Source of the DNA: Hydrangea macrophylla
Taxonomy: Eukaryota; Streptophyta; Magnoliopsida; Cornales; Hydrangeaceae
Length of the DNA: 64,000 bases
Assembly: GCA_033977485.1 (NCBI GenBank)
Contig: CM066991.1
Location: 56,150,850-56,214,849 of the forward strand
Reading direction: 5' to 3'
In this document: piece after piece, positions 53,436-64,000 of the stretch
How positions within the stretch are numbered: the first letter of the stretch is position 1
Layout: each line of letters opens with the position of its first letter
Notes under the pieces: generated by a model
What the model was told of the DNA's origin: nothing
The model's database searches: none
The model's input: only the letters and a program-made list of their open reading frames with translations
Program-made: the position numbers and the translations under genes

Positions 53436-55003
53436 ATGTCGCCGAAGAAGAGCAAGAAGACCGCTCAGTCAACAGGTCAGGCGGACTTACCGGTCGTGCA
53501 ACCGGTGGTCCCCATGACTCGGGAGCAAATTATGGCCTTTGTACAACTTCTGGAGGGTAAACATCTGGCCCAGATGCAAATTAAATTCCTGCTGACCCAA
53601 TAGAGCAAGCCCCCTCAGACTAATGAACAGCTCGGGAGCTACGAGCATGGTGAAGTCCCTGTCTGAACTCGATGATGTGCCCGAACTGTACTAGCATGAC
53701 GGTCCGGGACAATGAGCATGGCTGGGGTTCCATACATATCCGGTAATGTGCCCGGGCTAACCTGAATAGTACGAGGGATGCTAGAGAAATCATTAATGAT
53801 AGGCACGCGGCCAGAGGAGACAGACAATAGCGATTGATCCGAAAATCAGAAATCAGCCCAGGATTGCCCGGCCAGGAGCTGAAGTGACCTTAGGCACATA
53901 ATTAACCAGAGTCAAAGCCGAGTCTAATCCCTGAGGACAACACACGTCTCGGAAGAGGCTTCTTCGTCAGACCCGACCTACAATACTGATACCAGATGAG
54001 ACACCGGTCAGGAAGACGTAGAAGCCTACATCAATGACTTGGAAAGACAGATCCAGAAATTAAGCCAAAAACCAAGTCGCAATTATGCCAACACAGAGAC
54101 CGAGTCACCATTCACCGACCGGGTCATATGATTTGCCATTCCACGAAAATTCAAATAGCCTCATCTCGACTCTTACGATGGGACGGGGAAGTTCGGTTGA
54201 CCATGTCTGAACTTACAAGGCTCAAATGGCACTGGCAACTAACACTGATGAGTTTCTCTGCCTGTCCTTTCCCAGTACTCCCAAGGGGCCAACCGCATAG
54301 TGGTTTCACTCACTTAAGCCCCGATCGGTTGGTGACTTCAGGGAACTCAACAATCTTTTTGTCAGCCAGTTCATGGGGATGTTTGGCCGACCAAAGCCAG
54401 ATATTTAGCTGCTAAATGTCAAGAAACAAAAAGGAGAGTCCCTGAAGTACTATGATGACTGGTTCAACCAGCAAAACTTTAGATCCACAACCTAAATGAA
54501 ATGGTCGCAATCATAACCTTCTGCTCGGGGGTTCAGAACACCAAGGTCGCCACGTCGTTCCACCGTTAACGATCGGCAACCTTGGTTAAACTCTCGGAGA
54601 GGGTCGAGAAATACATCGACACCGAGGAGTTTTTGAAGTCCAAACGTTTGAACTTCACAGAAGATGATTCCCCAAGAGTCAAACAAAAATGGAAGGCCTC
54701 AGAAAAGAACTCAGGAAAGAAACAAAAATAGAATTCGCAACGGGGTGGCTGGGATCAGACCCCGATCGCCTTCATACCACTTTCCTAGCCCATCCAATAG
54801 GTCATGGTAGCTACTAAGACACAGAAGCTGCTCAAGAAGCCCACTAAGTTAAAGAGCCCACCCGAGAAGAGGAACTGGGACAAGTACTGCTGATATCATA
54901 AAGACCACGGCCATGATACCGAGGACTGCTTTAAGCTCAAGATCACTATTGAGAAGCTCATTGAGCTGGGCCATTCAGCCGAGTTTGTCACCACAGATAG
55001 ATG
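53436..55003 (+). pseudogene. gag: Gag of the second Tat element, heavily interrupted
   Basis: ATG at 53436 (MSPKKSKKTAQSTGQAD). Conserved islands: AIPRKFK and HLDSYDGTG near 54140-54190; FCSGVQNTKVATSFHR at 54520-54567; LSERVEKYIDTEEFLKSKRL at 54590; and a zinc-knuckle remnant YHKDHGHDTEDCFKLK near 54893-54940. At least a dozen stops and several frameshifts. Confidence 0.75.
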
Positions 55004-55236
55004 ATCGCAGCAAGATATCTAGGTTCCCAAGAAGCAACAACCGCTCGGCCATATCAATATAGTTTCTAGAGGAACATCGGGCGCGGGAGACTCACAGTCG
55101 GTAAGGAAGAGGCATGCTCGGGCATCCTGGGCGGATGTCCTGCAAGTCCAAACCAGCCAACTCTCCACTGACCGATCTCTTGACTTTTTGATTAGATGAT
55201 GTCCGGGACCTGCATTACCCCTATGATGACCCACTG

Positions 55237-55554
55237 GTGGTAACACTCTCTATAACCAATTACATGGTGAAGAGGGTGCTCGTGGACACGGGTAGCTCCT
55301 CCAACATACTATTTGCCTCAACCTTCAATCAGTTCGGGATGTCAAGAGACCGACTTCGATCAATGGCCACTCCTTTGGTAGGATTCAACGGATCTAGTAC
55401 ACAGCCGCTCGGGATGATCGAGTTGCCAGTTCTAATAGGGACCTACCCACAACAGACCTTCGTTCTCACAAACTTTATTATGGTAGAGGCGCTGTCTACT
55501 AACAACTTCATTCTTGAGAGATCGACACTCAACAAGGCCAGATCGATTGTGTAG
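55237..55554 (+). pseudogene. pro: Aspartic protease of the second Tat element
   Basis: 105 codons open with an intact active site (VLVDTGSSSNILF, 55277-55315), VLIGTYPQQTFVL and ALSTNNFILERSTLNKAR. The usual Gly of ILGRPTLN is Glu (FILERSTLN), a possible inactivating change. It ends at a TAG at 55552, likely from a CAG or similar codon. Confidence 0.75.
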
Positions 55555-55679
55555 ACTTACAACCCGATTCTTCAAGTTCCCGACCCCGTAAGGTCCGAGA
55601 AGTCTGAGGGAGATCAAGCCACCGCTCGAAGCTATTATGTTAGTTTCTTACGCAAAGAGGCGATCACAGAAGCGCTAAA

Positions 55680-56378
55680 CATTCAAGAGATAGATCCAAG
55701 GGACGGTAGGGACGGAGTCAGCCCAGATGAGGATCTCAGTTAGACCCCTAGTTTACCGACCGGTCCGTCAACATTAGTACTCTCCTAGAATTAGATCTCA
55801 GAGAAAAGCTAACCCAGTTCCTGAGATGAACCAAGATGTCTTTGCTTGGAGCCATGAGGACATGCCTGGATTGACCCCCAGGTCATGTCACACCGACTCA
55901 ATGTTGATATGAGCCACCGACCGGTTAAACTAAAGTGGACCAGAATGGCCCCTACAAGGCCAGAAGATGTACGTGAGGAGGTCAGGAAACTTCTCAAAGC
56001 AAATTCAATCCGAGAAGTTTAGTATCCCGACTGGTTAGCAAACGTCATCTTGGCCAGGAAAGGCAACAAAAAATGGAGGCTGTGCTTGGAATTTACCGAC
56101 CTAAACAAGGCCTGTCCCGTAGATTGCTATCCACTACCCCAGATAGATCTCCTTGTAGACTCAACGACCGCTCACTCACTCCTCTCCTTCATGGACACAC
56201 TACCCCGGATAGATATCCTTGTAGACTCAACGGTCGGTCACTCACTCTTCTCCTTCATGGACGCCTACTCGGGGTATAACCAGATCTGCATGTATCCTGG
56301 AAACGAAAAAAAGACCTCCTTCATCACTGACCAAGGAACATACTGCTAAAAGGTGATGTCCTTTAGCCTCAAGAACGC
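55680..56378 (+). pseudogene. pol: Reverse transcriptase start of the second Tat element, with internal duplication
   Basis: After a stop-rich linker, an open block (56050-56349) has RKGNKKWRLCLEFTDLNKAC, PQIDLLVDS, SFMD, AYSGYNQI and TSFITDQGTYC. A 66-bp (22-codon) in-frame tandem duplication at 56134-56265 repeats the IDLLVDST...SFMD segment. Homology ends abruptly at LKNA, where the Athila LTR begins at 56379. The YIDD box is missing. Confidence 0.8.
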
Positions 56379-56715
56379 TGACAAACAATGAATATTGTAA
56401 TATAATAGATATAGTGTTCATTTAATCCCCAAATTCATAGTTTTATATGTATATTTAAATTAATATAATTCAATGGTGATGTCACTCAAATGTGTGTAAT
56501 TATGTGTTTTTACATATTTTATATGTTTAGGTGAAAATTAAGTGAAATCAATAAAGGGTAGGAAAGAAATAGCAACCACACTGTAGTATCTCCCATATGT
56601 TAGTCAACATTTCAATAGTAAAATTTTAGAAAAACAATCCAAAAAAAAGGTGTTTGAAAAAGTTGTCAAGCATTAACTGCTTGACAACGATTTATATATA
56701 TTTGTATATGTAAAG

Positions 56716-56717
<2 letters not shown>

Positions 56718-56751
<34 letters not shown>
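56718..56751. repeat. (CT)n microsatellite
   Basis: About 17 CT units in the Athila LTR; the related LTR has (GA)n at 20120-20149 in the reverse orientation. Confidence 0.9.
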
Positions 56752-56754
<3 letters not shown>

Positions 56755-58081
56755 AGGAAGGACTGTCAGAAGAAGAAGGAAAAATGGACGAAGCAAAGAA
56801 AAAAATGGCAAACACACTACTTTACTCTGTTCAAATGACGATCTCAGTAATGAATTTGCATCAAAGTTTCGTCTATAAATTGAGGGCAGAAAACATAGGC
56901 ATCACAACGAAATAAACGACGCACAACACAGAGAGACAACCTACACTCTCAACACACTGCCAAAGATAGAGAGAATAGTTTAGGGATGTTACCATGTGAG
57001 CACTTCATAGAGTCCCTAGGAGTAGGAAACTTAAGTTTTTCTTTGGTTTTTCTAGTTCTAGAAGTTGTAAAAATTTGCTTTTATGTAATTGATGATTTCA
57101 TGTTCAAAAATATGTAACAAAACTTTGTGTGCTGTATTTCTCAAATTAAAATATATGTTTTCTCTTCTTTGTTAATCTGTAGTAGTAAAATGTTCCTATT
57201 AAAACTTTCCTGTAATGTTTTTAGCATAGTTGGTACTTGTAGTTGTCCCCTATAATAGTTTGAAACCCCAAATTTCCAATTTTTATAATAATAAATTCCA
57301 TTGACTAGAAGACAGAATTTGCAAGTAAATGCCAGATTTCTTTGCTAAATAGTTGTTATAATTACCTAATAAAGCCCCAAGTGCTCCATATCCATATCTC
57401 ACTCCCAAATTAGATTAGGATTTGGTTTGACCTTGCTTGTTTTCTTGGAGTTCAACCACTGTGACCTCATAAGAATTCAAAGTCAAAGGTTTAGTATTTT
57501 ATTTTTGGTTCAGTATTTCCATTTATTTATGTTTTATTAGCCTAGTTGTACTAAACTTTGTTATTTTGCAGATTCCATGAATTCAATCCCAACTCATGTT
57601 AAGTGAAGAAAAGTATATTAATATTATATTTCATTCTTACCTTGGTGTTATAACCTTAATTTTAATTGGACAGTTACTGTGTACATCTATTTAATCTTTC
57701 TTTAAAAGGTTATTTAGAAGACAGTTTCAATTCCAAAATGGCAGGCTAAAACTTGAATTGGGGATATGCAATTAAAACTTAGAAATCATAGCTTCTGTGC
57801 ACTAATCTTAAATGTGCATATTTATCTAGATGGGTTGTTTTTCCATTCATGGCCAAAAAAATATCTATGGCTTATGACCATTTAACGTGTTTATAGACTA
57901 TGGATATATTGGACTTTAAAGATTCCATATTTGAAATAAGAATCTAATTATGTGAATTGTCAAACTATGGCTTTTGTCATAAAAAAAACACCTAGCATAC
58001 ACAAATAATTTATTTAACAAATTTTATATTTCAAGTATGTGTACAAACATATTTCTATCTATTAATCGACATGCAATTATG

Positions 58082-58160
58082 TAGTAGCAGAGTGGTGGGG
58101 ACTGGGCGCCGAATAACCCACGTCCACGGCGGGTCACGGTTCAAACCTGACTACTGCCCA
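58082..58160 (+). mobile_element. tRNA-derived SINE-like head
   Basis: TAGCAGAGTGGTGGGG (58085-58100) matches the pol III A box of tRNAs, and GGTTCAAACC (58138-58147) matches the B box, about 50 bp apart. GGGCGCCGAATAACCCACGT between them is also typical of plant tRNA-derived SINEs. It does not fold as a complete tRNA with an acceptor stem. SINE length and tail are not determined. Confidence 0.5.
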
Positions 58161-58796
58161 ATTGCCTCTTTATTTTCTTTAAACCAAACGACATCGTTTC
58201 ATATCAAACCTGACACACTTGATATGACTTCAACTAGAACAAGTTTATTTTCAAATAAAAAAGTACTCTATTTAGAAATGCCAAATCCTTTGCAAAAGCA
58301 CAAAAGTTGTGGGATGTATTGTTGATTTGCGTATTCTCAATCCCTTTAAATCATTTCTTCTTAGCTAATTAATAGTTCTTGCTTTTAAATAACTTAGATT
58401 AAATATTTGTATTATTTTTGTCTTTCGCTATAATAAAATCAAAAAAGCTCATGTCATATAAATCTAGCTTTTATTTCTTTTTCTTCCTTTTCTGACTAGT
58501 ATCTTAGTTAATTTATTTTGTACTGTTAAAATCTTTACCGTAAACTGTTAAAAGAAAATAGCTTTTAATTAAGTTTTACTCCAAAAAAGTAAGAACTAGT
58601 AGTTTAGGAAAAGCCCCAAAAATCCATCATCTTTTATTTTCTTTTTAGGTACAAAATAGTTACTGCCTATCTTTATAAGTTTAATTTTCCGTTCCCTGTG
58701 GGTTCGACCTGGTCTTATCAGAACTTTATTACTTTTACAATCACCTACACTTGGGTGTTAATAAGAAAACACGTTAGTAGGACGTCCTCAAGTTTT

Positions 58797-58814
58797 TAGC
58801 GTCGTTGCCAGGGA
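58797..58814 (+). other. Primer-binding site, Asp tRNA type, degenerate
   Basis: TAGCGTCGTTGCCAGGGA, three transitions away from the site at 26330-26347, six bases after the LTR end. Confidence 0.75.
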
Positions 58815-58815
58815 A

Positions 58816-59451
58816 CGATTAAAATTAATAATAATAAAGTTAGGTCTAAAACTATTTCTCCCACTATATATATACCTAGTGGGACCCGCCACTTACTATT
58901 CTGGTTCCACTGGTTGCCCTTATGTCCTGTTTCAAAAATTACGTGCACTGCTTTTCCAGATTTTTGTAAAAATACTTTTTAGTGTCTGAAATCGTCCGTT
59001 TATGTACTATTGAAAATATGTCAAGTTTAATTTTAGTATAAAAATATTCCGGGAGGATTTGAAATGAAATTGAAGTTCAATTGAAGTCCGGAAGTCCTCC
59101 GAAACTTTCGTCGTCTTTTTGAAATAAACCACCTCTTTTTCAAAATTGCTTTTCAATGTGCATTGATTTCAGTTTTTTTTTTAAATTAAATCTTTGGATA
59201 CCTAGAATACTGCATTTAGAACACTTCATGTTCATGTAACCCTCAGTGAATATAAATTTTGAGAGACGATGTTGACAAAATCGAGATTTTATGCATGAAA
59301 AAGGGCTTTCTGAGCTTGAAGTCAGTTTTCGAAGTTTGATCTTTCGATTATGTTGAATCCAGTACTTCCACGGGGTACTTTTCATCATTGAATCCTCCAA
59401 GACGTTGTCCACCCTAAATCCTATCAATGTGGTCAAAATTGGGTGTCTACA
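58816..59451 (-). repeat. Ogre/Tat-type LTR, minus orientation, truncated
   Basis: On the minus strand it starts TGTAGACACCCAATTTTGAC, a start typical of Ogre/Tat-type elements, right after a purine tract (TAAAGAGGGGAAAA, 59466-59453). Its left end merges with the Athila leader at an undefined point near 58816-58860. A TATA-like TATATATATAG on the minus strand near 58870 is followed by too little sequence for a full R-U5, so the LTR is cut. Confidence 0.55.
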
Positions 59452-59720
59452 ATTTTCCCCTCTTTAGTCGAGCTTGCTGTGAACAATGTGAACTGCAAGT
59501 GAGTGCCAAAGCCAGAAGGCACCCAAAAACCATACTGAGAGGTTTTAGGAAAAAACAAAAGTCCGTAAAAATAAAGAAATTCAAAATCTGAGAAAATCAA
59601 GAAATTACGAATACAAAAATGCAATGCAATACTGGGTAGACGCTTCTAAATCAAGGTTGCTGCTGGTCGTGCTCCGTTGGAGCTGCCTACGTATCTGATC
59701 GGGAGAGAACAAATCCTAAT
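59452..59720 (-). other. 3' internal end of an Ogre/Tat-type element
   Basis: The minus strand contains CTCCCGATCAGATACGTAGG followed by CAGCTCCAACGGAGCACGAC, a block typical of the 3' region of Ogre/Tat-type elements, and ends in the purine tract before the LTR at 59451. Cut at about 59720-59740 by the next element. Confidence 0.55.
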
Positions 59721-59870
59721 TACACGCCTTAATTCATATTTGTTAGTCGTTTTATCCTGCTTTTTTGTATTTTTACTTTGTTTTTTGTTTTCTGTCAGGA
59801 TTTGGAGAAAAGTAAGGATTCCAGGCTAAATGGGGTGAGAAAGCAGAAGAAAAGAAGCTGAAAAAGGCCA

Positions 59871-59962
59871 ATCGCGCGTGCGGGCCCCGCTCACGCAAAA
59901 ATCCAGATATCGCTCGCGCGACCTCCAGAAATCACACTTGCACCGCCCGCTCACGCGACCTG
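59871..59962. repeat. GC-rich words of the fourth Athila-like LTR
   Basis: Three CpG-dense words (ATCGCGCGTGCGGGCCCCGC; CGCTCGCGCGACCTCC; CCCGCTCACGCGACCTGTG) in 92 bp, upstream of the TATA box. Confidence 0.65.
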
Positions 59963-60098
59963 TGTAAAAATCAAAGTTGCGTATTTCAGTGTACTAAAGA
60001 TCCCCACATGAACGAAACTGTCCAATTATGTCCAGATTGTAAAATATAGCAGTTTTAGTGCGAATAGGTTTAGGAAAGTCTCCAAACTTGCTCCAAAT

Positions 60099-60108
60099 CT
60101 ATATATAT
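60099..60108 (+). promoter_or_regulatory. TATA box of the fourth Athila-like LTR
   Basis: CTATATATAT, conserved at 63652-63661 in the second LTR copy. GC-rich words lie 137-228 bp upstream. Confidence 0.55.
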
Positions 60109-60990
60109 CCTATTGTAAATCAATTAGGGGGTTGGACATTAATAGACACACCATATACACATCAATACACACAACAATATAGGCATCCATTGAAGAGAGG
60201 GAAGCAAGGAGAAGAAGAAGAAGACCAAGGATTTCCATGGCCTCCTCCATCAACCTCTTGTCGTTCATCAATTCTATGGCCAACTAAACCTAGATCTAGG
60301 ATTTCAATAAAACCGTAGCCAAGTAATAGGGTGTTATTTATGTTTTTCTTTTAGTTTTATTATGTATGAATGATGATTACATGTTTAGAGAATTTTTATA
60401 ATAAAATCGTACTTCTAGTGATTAAATCATTGCTTTCAAAATCTATTCTTGTCTTAGATCTATTTTGACTGTGATGTGCTCAATGATCTATATTTGCTGT
60501 GCTTGTATGGATTATTTACATGTAATGGTACTTAATTGAATTGTGCTATCAAGTATCCAAATAGTCCATGCCTAGATTAGACGGATTATGCCACAACCCT
60601 AGTTTAGTGTGGGATAATTCGTGCAAACTGAAGATGGATTATGTTGGTGCTTGAACCATAGTTATCTTCTTGACAGAGGAATTGGGCTTGTAGCTACAAT
60701 TCCCCACTATCATCCAACTTAATAAGCTAATTGAATTCATCAATATTCCTATTATGAAGCTAGTGGGGGATTTGCAATCCTAGGTTCCCTAAACATATTC
60801 ATAAAAACCAATTTTAAATTGCTTTCGTAGTTTAAATTTATTTTCATTAGTTTCATTAGTTTAATTAAAATTCAAATCAGAATCTGTTTTCTTAATTAAT
60901 TAGATTTAGATTTCAAAACTAAAAGCTGTAGTAATTCAATCTCTGTGGGTTCGACCTTTACTTCCACACTACAAATCTAAAGAAAGTAAA

Positions 60991-61481
60991 GTATACTTTT
61001 TATATCTTGATTCTGATTATTAGATTAGGTTTTCTTTTTCTTATTTTTCATTTTGTTTTGAGTTACTAACTTCACTTTTTGTTTTGTAGTTTCACAAAAT
61101 CAAATTCTAGTGTGTCAGAGTAGAACAGCTTAGCACATCGAAGGAGCTTACGCAATTGTTTTTTAAATAAATAAATAAAATTCAAGTAAATTGCTTCCTT
61201 TAAAAGTCGTTTCAAACCACTGTAAGTTAGGGCGCTGAGATGCACTAACGTTTCAAACCACTATAAGTCAGGGCACTGAGATGCACTAATTGCATTAGTT
61301 TAGAGTGAATTGCACTGCATTAGCTAGGAAACCCAGGGCGCTGGGCTTTGACGTGGTCATTGCATTACAGGATAATATTAATGCATCATAGTAGTTTTGT
61401 GCTTGTTGTGCTATTTGTGTGATTGCTTTTTGTTTTTGTTTGAGTTAGTTTTTTATTTTAGTGTCGTTTTTCTTTTAGTTT
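60991..61481 (+). other. Leader of the fourth Athila-like element
   Basis: Non-coding. A 41-bp unit (GTTTCAAACCACTGTAAGTT..., ending GAGATGCACTAAC) is repeated in tandem at 61209-61290 with a few changes, and a shorter relative (CCAGGGCGCTGGG) follows at about 61332. No clear primer site. Confidence 0.5.
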
Positions 61482-63310
61482 ATGTTTGGTACATGCTCAA
61501 GTAAACCGAAATTATAACCTTTCGATCTTGAACTTGAACGCACCCGAAGAGTTAATAAGTCTTCAAACTTAACTTCTAGAGCTAGGTTGATAATATACGA
61601 CGAATTGACGCCAAAATCATCGTCTTTATTTGAGTCCAAAATACGTAGTACCCTTAAAAGACTAAAGAAACCACGCGGTATTAACATAGAACCCATTCCA
61701 ATGGCCGACATTGGAAATAACGGTAATAACCAGAATAACGGTAATAATATGAATGACCCTCATATACCTCTACCTCCTCCGCTTAAAGATTATTTTATTC
61801 CTATGACTTAAACACCTTAATCAAGTATCGAATTACCGGAGGTGATGGCATCTCACTTTGAGATAAAGTCGTCTACCATCTCGCTACTTCCTCCTTTCCA
61901 TGGCCGTATAAATGAAGATTCATATCAACACTTAGGAGATTTTCAGGATATATGCTCTACTTTAAAAATTCAAAATTTCACTGATGATGAATTAAAACTG
62001 CGTCTCTTACCTTTTTCTTTAAGAGATAAAGCAAAGTATTGGCTTCAATCACTTGAGCCAAACACAATTAAAACATGAGAAGCCTTACTCAACGCATTTT
62101 TACAAAAGTTTTTTCCAATCACAAGAACAAATCTAATAAGAAAATCCATAACAAACTTTGTGATGCAAGATGGAGAAACGCTTTATGATACATGGGAGAA
62201 ATTTAAAAAATTATTACGTTCCTGCCCACATCATCAGGTCCCTAAGTGGCAGTTGGTCTAGGTCTTTTATGAGGGACTTATTCCCTTTGTTCGTAATACC
62301 ATCGATGTCGTTTGTGCGGGGACCTTCCTACACAAAAGCGCCGACGAGGCCTGGAAAATTTTTGAAACACTAAGCGAGAACTCGATGCATCAAGCTGTGT
62401 TGGTACGTTTTGAGGGATATCTTTTACAACCCAAACGTGAGGTAAAGTTTGAGTCAAGTCAATCAATTGAATTTCAGGAACTATCTAAAAAACTTGGCCG
62501 ACTTTTGACAATAAACCCAACGTCAGCCCCATCCGCTCATGAAAGTTGTGCATTATGATCCGATCCTTCACATTCTATATTTGCATGCCCATTAGCGTCT
62601 CAATTTCAAGAATTCATGGAGCAACACATTAACTCTATTCAACAATTCCCACGAAATATTTATAATTCTAGTACTAATAATCCGGATGCACCATGGAGAA
62701 ATCATCCTAATTACTCGTGGAAAAATACCAATAATCATTATAATAATGAGATAACTAATTTCCCTAATGCCTACCGACCCAATTTTCAACAAAGTCAATA
62801 CCAACACCCCCCTCCTAATCCTAACCCTCCAAGGGTTAATGCTTTTGAGGAGAAGGTGTTGGCATCCCTTAAGAACATTGAAACGCAAGTGCAAGCACAA
62901 GCACAAATAGTGCACTCTCACACACAAACCATTGTAAAGCTCGAGTCCCAAATAGGACAAATAGCTAATACAATGAGTCGTAGAAAAAGGGTCAGTTGCC
63001 TAGTCAAACTATTCAAAACCCTAAGGGACAATATGAGATTAAGGGGTTGAGTGAGCAAGTAAACGCCGTCTCAACTAGGATGACTATTCGGGAAGAAGAA
63101 GTTGTGGAGATTCCGAATAAGAGTGAGAAGGAGGGTAAAATTAATTTGAATAAAGAAAAGGGTGGGAAAACAACTAAAAGTAGAAAAGAAATTGAACCGG
63201 CCCCGACGACGTATATTCCAAAGCTACCTTTTCCACTAAATGTTGAGGAACCGTCAAATTTTTCAAAGAAAGGGTCAAAAATAGAGGATATACTCAAGGT
63301 ATTTAAATAA
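61482..63310 (+). pseudogene. gag: Gag of the fourth Athila-like element
   Basis: ATG at 61482 with a stop after ten codons. Then RLIIYDELTPKSSSLF and MADIGNNGNNQ leader, capsid from 61842 (ISLLPPFHGRINEDSYQHLG; LPFSLRDKAKYWLQSLEPN, stop, AFLQKFFP; MQDGETLYDTWEKFKKLL; VFYEGLIP). A zinc-knuckle remnant follows at about 62547-62595 (CAL, stop, SDPSHSIFACP, first half damaged). An Asn/Pro/Gln-rich linker (62616-62850) leads, after a frameshift near 62985, to a charged linker ending at 63310. Dead copy. Confidence 0.8.
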
Positions 63311-63485
63311 GTTAAAATAAATAATCCATTCATCGATGCGATAAAGCAAATTCCTGCTTACGCTAAATGCCCTAAAGACCTATGTACTCAAAAGCACAAA
63401 TTGCGTAGTCATACTCCTAAAAAGGTCTTTCTTACTGAAAAAGGTCTTTCATACTCCTAAAAAGGTCTTTCTTACCTCCATAAAT
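63311..63485 (+). pseudogene. Gag-protease linker remnant and deletion junction
   Basis: VKINNPFIDAIKQIPAYAKC and KDLCTQKHKLRSHTPKKVFL continue the gag-protease polyprotein as in the other Athila copies. A 26-bp perfect direct repeat (63410-63435 and 63450-63475) lies at the junction, and LTR sequence follows. Protease proper is absent. Confidence 0.7.
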
Positions 63486-64000
63486 CGTGCTCGCGCGGCC
63501 TGCTCGCGCGACCTGTGTAAAAATTAAAGTTGCGTATTTTAGTGTACTGAAGATCCCCACATAAACGAAACTGCCTAATTACGTCCAGATTGTAAAATAT
63601 AGTTGTTTCAGTGCGAATAGGTTTAGGAAAGTCTCCAAACTTGCTCCAAATCTATATATATCTTATTGTAAATCAATTAGGGGGGTTGGACATTAATAGA
63701 CACACCATATACACATCAATATACACAACAATATAGGCAGCCATTGAAGAGAGGGAAGCAAGGAGAGGAAGAAGAAGAAGACCAAGGATTTCCATGGCTT
63801 CCACCATCAACCTCTTGCCGTTCATCAATTCTATGGCCAACTAAACCTAGATCTAGGGTTTCAATGAAACCGTAGCCAAGTAATAGGGTGTTATTTATAT
63901 TTTTCTTTTAGTTTTATTATGTATGGATAATGATTACATGTTTAGAGGATTTTTATAATAAAATTGTACTTCTCGTGATAAAATCATTGCTTTCAAAATC
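63486..64000 (+). repeat. 3' LTR of the fourth Athila-like element, partial
   Basis: Matches 59933-60447. Its first part is missing through the deletion, and the window ends within it. TATA box at 63652-63661; two GC-rich words at 63486-63511. Confidence 0.8.

Larger units (their letters stand above)
52845..56378 (+). mobile_element. Second Tat element, plus strand, truncated in RT
   Basis: 5' LTR, primer site, gag, protease and the start of RT of the same family type as 4292-14840, in the opposite orientation. It stops at 56378 where an Athila LTR begins. The rest of pol is not in the window. Many stops in gag, fewer in the protease. Confidence 0.85.
56379..58790 (+). repeat. 5' LTR of a third Athila element
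   Basis: 2.4 kb. Starts TGACAAACAATGAATATTG and ends GACGTCCTCA before an Asp-type primer site. The first ~1 kb matches, in reverse, 20504-19487. CCCTGTGGGTTCGACC at 58694-58709 is the block shared with the other Athila-type LTRs. A tRNA-derived SINE-like head lies at 58082-58160. Confidence 0.75.
59741..60990 (+). repeat. 5' LTR of the fourth Athila-like element
   Basis: Starts about 59741 with TGTTAGTCG (inferred). It contains GC-rich words at 59871-59962, a TATA box at 60099-60108, and CTCTGTGGGTTCGACC at 60941-60956, the block common to Athila LTR ends here. Positions 59950-60447 match 63503-64000. The right border is uncertain. Confidence 0.55.
59741..64000 (+). mobile_element. Fourth Athila-like element with internal deletion (runs off the right edge)
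   Basis: A 5' LTR starts about 59741. Gag is at 61482-63310, a protease-linker remnant at 63310-63450, and then a direct jump to LTR sequence at 63486, so protease, RT, RNase H, integrase and the start of the 3' LTR are deleted. The offset between LTR copies is 3553 bp. LTR copies differ at several percent of sites in the compared part, older than the inner element. I could not identify the primer site. Confidence 0.7.

Noticed and set aside
58082..58160. A functional tRNA gene
   Set aside because: A and B boxes are present, but I could not form a full acceptor stem or a normal anticodon arm, so a SINE head is more likely.
61842..62466. Separate small genes (78, 67, 62 codons)
   Set aside because: They are pieces of one gag frame broken by stops and a frameshift, or its antisense.

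Overview
This window is nuclear DNA of a flowering plant, probably a eudicot, from a repeat-dense and heterochromatin-like region. I see no host gene with a convincing complete reading frame. Almost everything belongs to LTR retrotransposons of types known only from plant genomes: Ty3/gypsy Athila, Tat (with the second RNase H) and Tekay-like lineages, plus one Ty1/copia fragment. Other plant signs are primer sites for initiator-Met, Asp and Arg-type tRNAs, GT-AG introns, TATA boxes and telo-box leaders. No prokaryotic or organellar gene arrangement is present.

Layout. (1) 1-4291, minus: 5' end of a Tekay-like element (2.2 kb LTR, iMet primer site, an acidic ORF ahead of gag, start of gag). 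It is inserted in the 3' LTR of (2) 4292-14840, minus: a Tat element with degenerate gag-pro-RT-RNaseH-aRNaseH-IN and a spliced gene on the opposite strand (5217-7819, plus). (3) 14841-19257, plus: a second Tekay-like element with no coding left, split from its 5' LTR by the Tat insertion. (4) 19487-45639, minus: a decayed Athila element whose integrase is split by (5) 24676-39264, plus: a nearly complete younger Athila element (two LTRs about 98% identical by eye, gag-pro, pol, two extra downstream ORFs). The gag of (4) is split by a copia solo LTR (43546-45023). (6) 45840-48690: LTR-like sequence ending at a possible Arg-tRNA primer site. (7) 48690-51037, plus: 3' end of a copia element with its LTR. 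(8) 51038-52844: unassigned DNA and a small foldback element. (9) 52845-56378, plus: a second Tat copy cut in its RT by (10) 56379-58815, plus: the 5' LTR and primer site of an Athila element related to (4). (11) 58816-59720, minus: the end of an Ogre/Tat-like element. (12) 59741-64000, plus: another Athila-like element with gag, a deletion through pol, and a 3' LTR running off the window.

The observation I rate highest is a shared promoter-side module. Clusters of the palindrome TTCGATCGATCGAA and its C-to-T variants lie just upstream of the TATA box (about 20-250 bp) in LTRs of three unrelated lineages (Tekay-like, Athila, copia). In two of them a second cluster lies about 415-420 bp downstream of the TATA box. 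A different GC-rich word (GCTCGCGCGACC type) occupies comparable places in two other LTRs. Unrelated elements in this genome therefore appear to share, or to have converged on, the same short cis-acting words.

The elements are mostly dead. Their damage is dominated by C-to-T and G-to-A transitions, as expected of methylated plant heterochromatin. This includes replacement of the third catalytic acid (Glu to Lys) in the integrases of two different lineages.
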